A stretch of DNA of 64,000 nt from Macrotis lagotis (taxonomy: Eukaryota; Chordata; Mammalia; Peramelemorphia; Peramelidae): positions 21,737,207-21,801,206 of the forward strand of contig NC_133665.1 in assembly GCF_037893015.1 (NCBI RefSeq), in the 5' to 3' direction. The notes below the pieces were generated by a model. That model worked only from the letters and a program-made list of their open reading frames with translations, did not search any database and was not told where the DNA came from. The translations under genes and the position numbers were made by a program. Position 1 is the first letter of the stretch, and each line of letters begins with the position of its first letter. Shown one piece after another: positions 59,876 to 64,000 of the stretch.

Positions 59876-60098
59876 AGGTAGGAAAGAGGTCATAGAAAAC
59901 CAGTCTTGGAATCTGGAAGACCTGGGTTCAAAACTCAACTCAGATAATTAGTTCATGGTCCTGGGAAAGTCACTTAACCCTATTTTCAGTTTCCTTATCT
60001 ATAAAATGAACTGGAGAAAGAAATGGCTAACCACTCTACTATTTTTGCAAAGAATCTGAAATAGGGTTGTGAAGAGTTGTGCACAACTGAATAACAAC
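59876..60098 (+). repeat. MAR1-type SINE, plus strand
   Basis: TGGAATCTGGAAGACCTGGG, CAGTTTCCTTATCTATAAAA and GTTGTGCACAACTGAATAAC. Confidence 0.7.
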
Positions 60099-61345
60099 AC
60101 CTTCCCTAGACCTTACCCTGTTCTTTAACCAAAGCCAACTAGACTCCTATCCTGTTTCCTCACAATACATTTATTCAAGATCAGAAGTTCTTAAAACTTT
60201 TTTTTTTAATGTGTATCATGGAAGTCTTTGTTAGTCTGTGAAAATCCATGAACTCAGCATAATATTTCTAATTTCATAAAACAAAATATAAAAGATTTCA
60301 AAGGAAGTTAACTATATCATAATACTACTATCAAAATATTAAAAATAAGTTCATCCATCCCACATTCAGAACTCTTGCCTAGAGCCTGTGCCCATCCAGG
60401 GTAGGTATAGGGGCCACCACCAATGGCTTGGGGCTTTTAGAATTCCTAATCCCACCGCTCAGTTATAGCAGGAAAGGAAGTCCTCCTGAATTCACAGTTC
60501 TGGATACAGTTACCCCATAAAGACATTTTTGTCAATGGCAATTAGGTTTTACAGCAGGATTAGTATTAGATGCATCAGGTGTACTGGCCTGGGACTCCCA
60601 CATTATTTCTCTGGGCAAATATATTTCTAATTCTAGCCATTTATTTACGAATTGTTTTGTTTTCCATGTGGTAGCAAATTGTAGATTACTTGAGGTGCTT
60701 TATAATTATTTGATTGTTTCAAGTCTGTATATTTCCTCTCTCCAGTTAGAGAGAAAAAAGTCTTCAATGGAATGGACTTATTTTATACCCTTCTACTAGT
60801 GAGCTAAGCTTAATACCTGCCTTTGACCTGTCAACTGAAGTATAACAAAAAGAAAGAAAAAGAAATTGCATTGTTCATTAAACTATAATCTTTTGTTAAA
60901 TGTTGGTAGAGTGATACCTAATTTATCTAACATCTTCAGGGAATAGATTGTTCCAAATTAATGCCTTTTCTTTATAACCATTTATGTGTATGTGAAAATG
61001 GTTCCAAAATATATACTTCCTTGTCTTTTTCAAGAGAGTAGACTAACTTAAAGCTTTCCTTCATGACTCAGGATCTTTTACTGTGTAACAAGTGGTGTAC
61101 TTAAAAACTGTTGAGGTGTATGTAGATTCTTTGACTCCACATCAGGTGGGTTCAGACTTGCGTCAGATTTTTATAGTTTTTTAAAAATTAGATTGCTATC
61201 TGATGACTTACTTCTCTCAATGTGCTTGCCTCTGTGATCTCTCCCGGATGGATCCCTCTACTAATTTCTTGGGCTAGGAAACCATGGTAACCAAGCCTCT
61301 ATGAATTATGTCTAAAATAAGAACAAAAAGTCTTTGAAATTTTTT
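60099..61345. other. Unassigned DNA
   Basis: No gene or clear repeat recognised. Confidence 0.4.
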
Positions 61346-61349
61346 TCTA

Positions 61350-61625
61350 GAATAACTAACATTTACATAGCACTTTATAAGGGGTGCCCAAAGCTTTAGA
61401 CTGTATTTGGGACTTCATCTCCTAATTTGAGCCCTAAAATAATGCTGCGAAATAGATTTTATAGGTTTTATTAATGCTATGGAAAAAATGATAAAGCCCT
61501 AGATTCAGATTTTGTTCTAGTACTTAGAATCTGTGTAATCATACACAAGTTACTTTTCCTCTTTGGGCATCAGTTTCCTCATTTGTGAAATAAGATTGTA
61601 TTAGGTGTTTTGTAAAGTCACTCCT
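61350..61625 (+). repeat. MIR-like relics
   Basis: ACTAACATTTACATAGCAC, then CATCAGTTTCCTCATTTGTG. Confidence 0.5.
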
Positions 61626-61639
61626 GGCTCCTCCCCTTG

Positions 61640-61945
61640 CTTTTCGGACTTTCTCTCCCTCCTAGCATTTCCACTCTCTAGAGATGTCTCTGCCTTGTAG
61701 CCCTCTCTTTTAATTGGTGGATCTCTGGCCTAGACCAATAGACTGTGCTCACTTCCTTACCAGATCCACTCTTTACTCTCAAGACTTCTTCCCATTCTGG
61801 CCTTCACATTTCTTGGCTTTTATCCAGCTCCTCATTATATGTTGTCTTCCCCAATTAGGATAACATCTTCTTGATGATAGTTTTTGCCAATATTTATATT
61901 CCCAGTACTTAACACAGTGTCTAATAAATGTCTTATCTGTCTATC
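61640..61945 (+). repeat. L2-type LINE 3' end
   Basis: TTGGCTTTTATCCAGCTCC ... CCCAGTACTTAACACAGTG ... TAATAAATGTCTTATC. Confidence 0.6.
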
Positions 61946-62700
61946 CATTTATTATCCATCTCACTATCATTTTTCCTTCTAGTTCAATATCCATGATCCT
62001 ATCATCATCATCTTTGATGAAAAAATAAGGAGATGGAAGTGCAGGGAAGCTAAATAATTTGCCTATTATCATTTAAATAGTAAATATTGGAATTAGAATT
62101 TTGACTTCCTGACTTCAAGTCCTATCCATTATACATGATACTATCTTTTCTGCTTCTTTCTGTATTATGCCCTTGTAGCTTTTATAAGCTCATGAGCTAC
62201 AATGTAGTGATATTTTAGGACTTGTATTTCATCAGTTAAGGGACCCTTTGCTGGTATTTAAGACCCAATTCTCAGTTATTTTCTGTTATCATAGTTGTAC
62301 TCCAGAGCTCTAGACAAATGAGATAGTATTACTATCCCTTAGTAGTTAATTAGTAATATCAGTATTCAGTTTAATTTAAAGTGCACAATACTCAAATGTT
62401 AAAATAAAGATTATAAATAGTAATTTAATGATGCCAAATTTATGAAGTTGGGATAAGCATTATGAAATGGATTTAAGTTTGGAAATTTTGTCTAAGCTTT
62501 GTATTTATGCATTAATATACCAAGTTCTTGTGGTACTGGTGATGGAGCTACTTAAATTTCAAGTGGGAGTGGGAAGAGAAGATAGATTAAATGGAACAAA
62601 TCTGAAAAATTATTTTCTAAATTATGCAGAAAGCATTTATTGTATATATTATTTTTGAAAATTTTGTATGTATTTATCTCAATTAAATAATTTTAATTCA
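61946..62700. other. Unassigned DNA
   Basis: AT-rich with no gene seen. The open frame at 62467-62658 has no recognisable feature. CCTATTATCATTTAAATAG near 62060 may be an old SINE piece. Confidence 0.35.
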
Positions 62701-62709
62701 AAGTTAAAA

Positions 62710-64000
62710 CAATTTTTAACATCTTTTTAAATTTTTAGTTTCTTTTCCAACCCTCTCTATTTTCTCCTCTCCTTAAGAAAGCAAGCAATTTGATTAGCAT
62801 ATCTGTGTATAAAATACATTTCCACATTAGCCATGTTGTGTAAGAAAACATAGACTAAAAAAATAAATATTAAAAAATAAGCTTCTGTCTTCATTCAAAC
62901 TCCATCTCTTCTTTCTCTGGATATAATTTTTTCATTGTAAGTCCTTCAGAATTGTCTTGAATCATTGTATTGCTTAGAATAGGTAAGTCATTCAGAGTTG
63001 ATCATCAAAAAGTACAGCAGCAGTTACTGTGTACAATGTTCACCTGGTTATGTTCATTTCACTTTTCATCACTTCATACAATTCTTCCCAAGTTTTTATG
63101 AAACCACCTTACTTATTTCTTTTAGTACAATAGTATTCCTTCACAACCATATAACACAATTTGTTCAGTCATTCCCCAATTGATGGGTATCTCCTAAATT
63201 TCTAATTCTATGCTACCATAAAACAGTTACAATAAGTTTTTATACATAAAGGGTCTGTTATTTTTTTAAATGTCTCTGGGATACAGACCTAGAAGTGGTA
63301 TAGCTGGATCAAGGAGTATTACATAGCTTTATAGCCATTTGGGCATAGTTCCAAATTGTTCTTCAGAATGATTGCATCAGTCCTCAACTCTACCAACAAT
63401 GCATTAGTGTTTTAATTGTCACATATTCCCTCCGACATTTCTCATTTCCTTTTTCTTTTATATTAGCCAGTCTGATAGGAATGGGGCAGTATCTCAGAGT
63501 TGTTTTAATTTGCATTTTTCTAATCAGTGGTTATTTTTTCCAAGTGATTATATATTTAAATGTGTTCCTATATATCTTTATATATCTTTGATTTCTTCTT
63601 CTGAAAATTGCCTGTTCATATCCTTTGAGCATTTATCAATTTGAGAATTATTCATATTCTTATAGATTTGATTCAGTTATCTATATATTTGAAAAATGAG
63701 GCCTTGATAAGAAGCACTGATTATAAAATATTTTCCTCAGTTTTCTGCTTTCTTTTTGATATTTGCTGCAATGGTTTTGTTTTTGCAAAATCTTTAATTT
63801 GATGTAATCAAAATTATTCATTTTCCATACCATAATGTTGTTTATACTTTTCTTGGTCATAAATTCTTCCCTTTTATAGATTTGAAAATAAAATATTCAT
63901 GTTACATGTGGTTGACTTTTTATTTTAATTTGGTCTAATACTCATTTTTTATTCCCAATTGAAATGTAATGATTTTGTTGTTCAGGAAGCATTTTTATTC
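62710..64000 (-). mobile_element. Old L1 3' part, minus strand, runs off the window
   Basis: The T-rich left end is followed by L1 3' UTR text (TTCAGTCATTCCCCAATTG, AGCTGGATCAAGGAGTATT) and ORF2-end text (TAATTTGATGTAATCAAAA) to the window edge. Diverged, with no open frame. Confidence 0.65.

Overview
This window looks like ordinary, transposon-saturated marsupial nuclear DNA. The evidence is many copies of an L1 whose ORF2 differs from placental L1, dozens of copies of a tRNA-derived SINE beginning GGGCAGCTAGGTGG and ending GCCTTGCAAAAA (WSINE1/MAR1 type by memory), L2 and MIR relics, and a GC-poor, intron-scale background. I favour an Australian marsupial, possibly dasyurid, but that is only a guess from the SINE type. 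I see no intact host protein-coding gene. One CpG island (about 46.16-46.89 kb) may be the promoter of a gene whose exons I cannot identify.

Layout. 0-1.7 kb: unassigned DNA, then an 858-bp internally deleted pogo-superfamily DNA transposon. 1.7-9.9 kb: an older L1 inserted in a MAR1-type SINE and itself carrying a HAL1-like element and two stacked SINEs. 10-13.2 kb: L2 and old SINE relics. 13.2-22.2 kb: one 9-kb L1 insertion with a single 13-bp target-site duplication but two L1 3' ends, plus a trimeric SINE inside it. 22.2-24.2 kb: old L1 pieces on both strands.

24.2-40.7 kb: a decayed gammaretrovirus-like endogenous retrovirus (LTR, tRNA-Pro-like primer site, gag, UAG junction, protease, RT, RNase H, integrase, env, LTR). 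It sits inside an old L1 and its protease-RT interval is split by an 8-kb L1, which is split by another L1, which holds a SINE. 41-45.7 kb: old L1 and SINE fragments. 45.7-46.9 kb: GC-rich promoter-like region. 47-53 kb: microsatellites, SINEs and relics. 53.07-54.5 kb: a Tigger DNA transposon remnant. 54.84-56.21 kb: a full-length processed retrocopy of RAP1B mRNA with target-site duplications, poly(A) and a frameshift; its 3' UTR carries a 122-bp segment identical to an L1 piece 2.1 kb downstream. 57-64 kb: old L1 pieces, SINEs and an unidentified possible retropseudogene.

The genes do not form a pathway; the coherent story is retrotransposition history. The most notable points are the five-layer nest, two composite insertions best explained by reverse-transcriptase template jumping (L1 and SINE trimer), unequal retroviral LTRs, and the patch-like 122-bp copy inside the RAP1B retrocopy. 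I found no CRISPR, operon or prokaryotic feature and no clearly novel biological system. All family names come from memory and motif reading, not from a database search.
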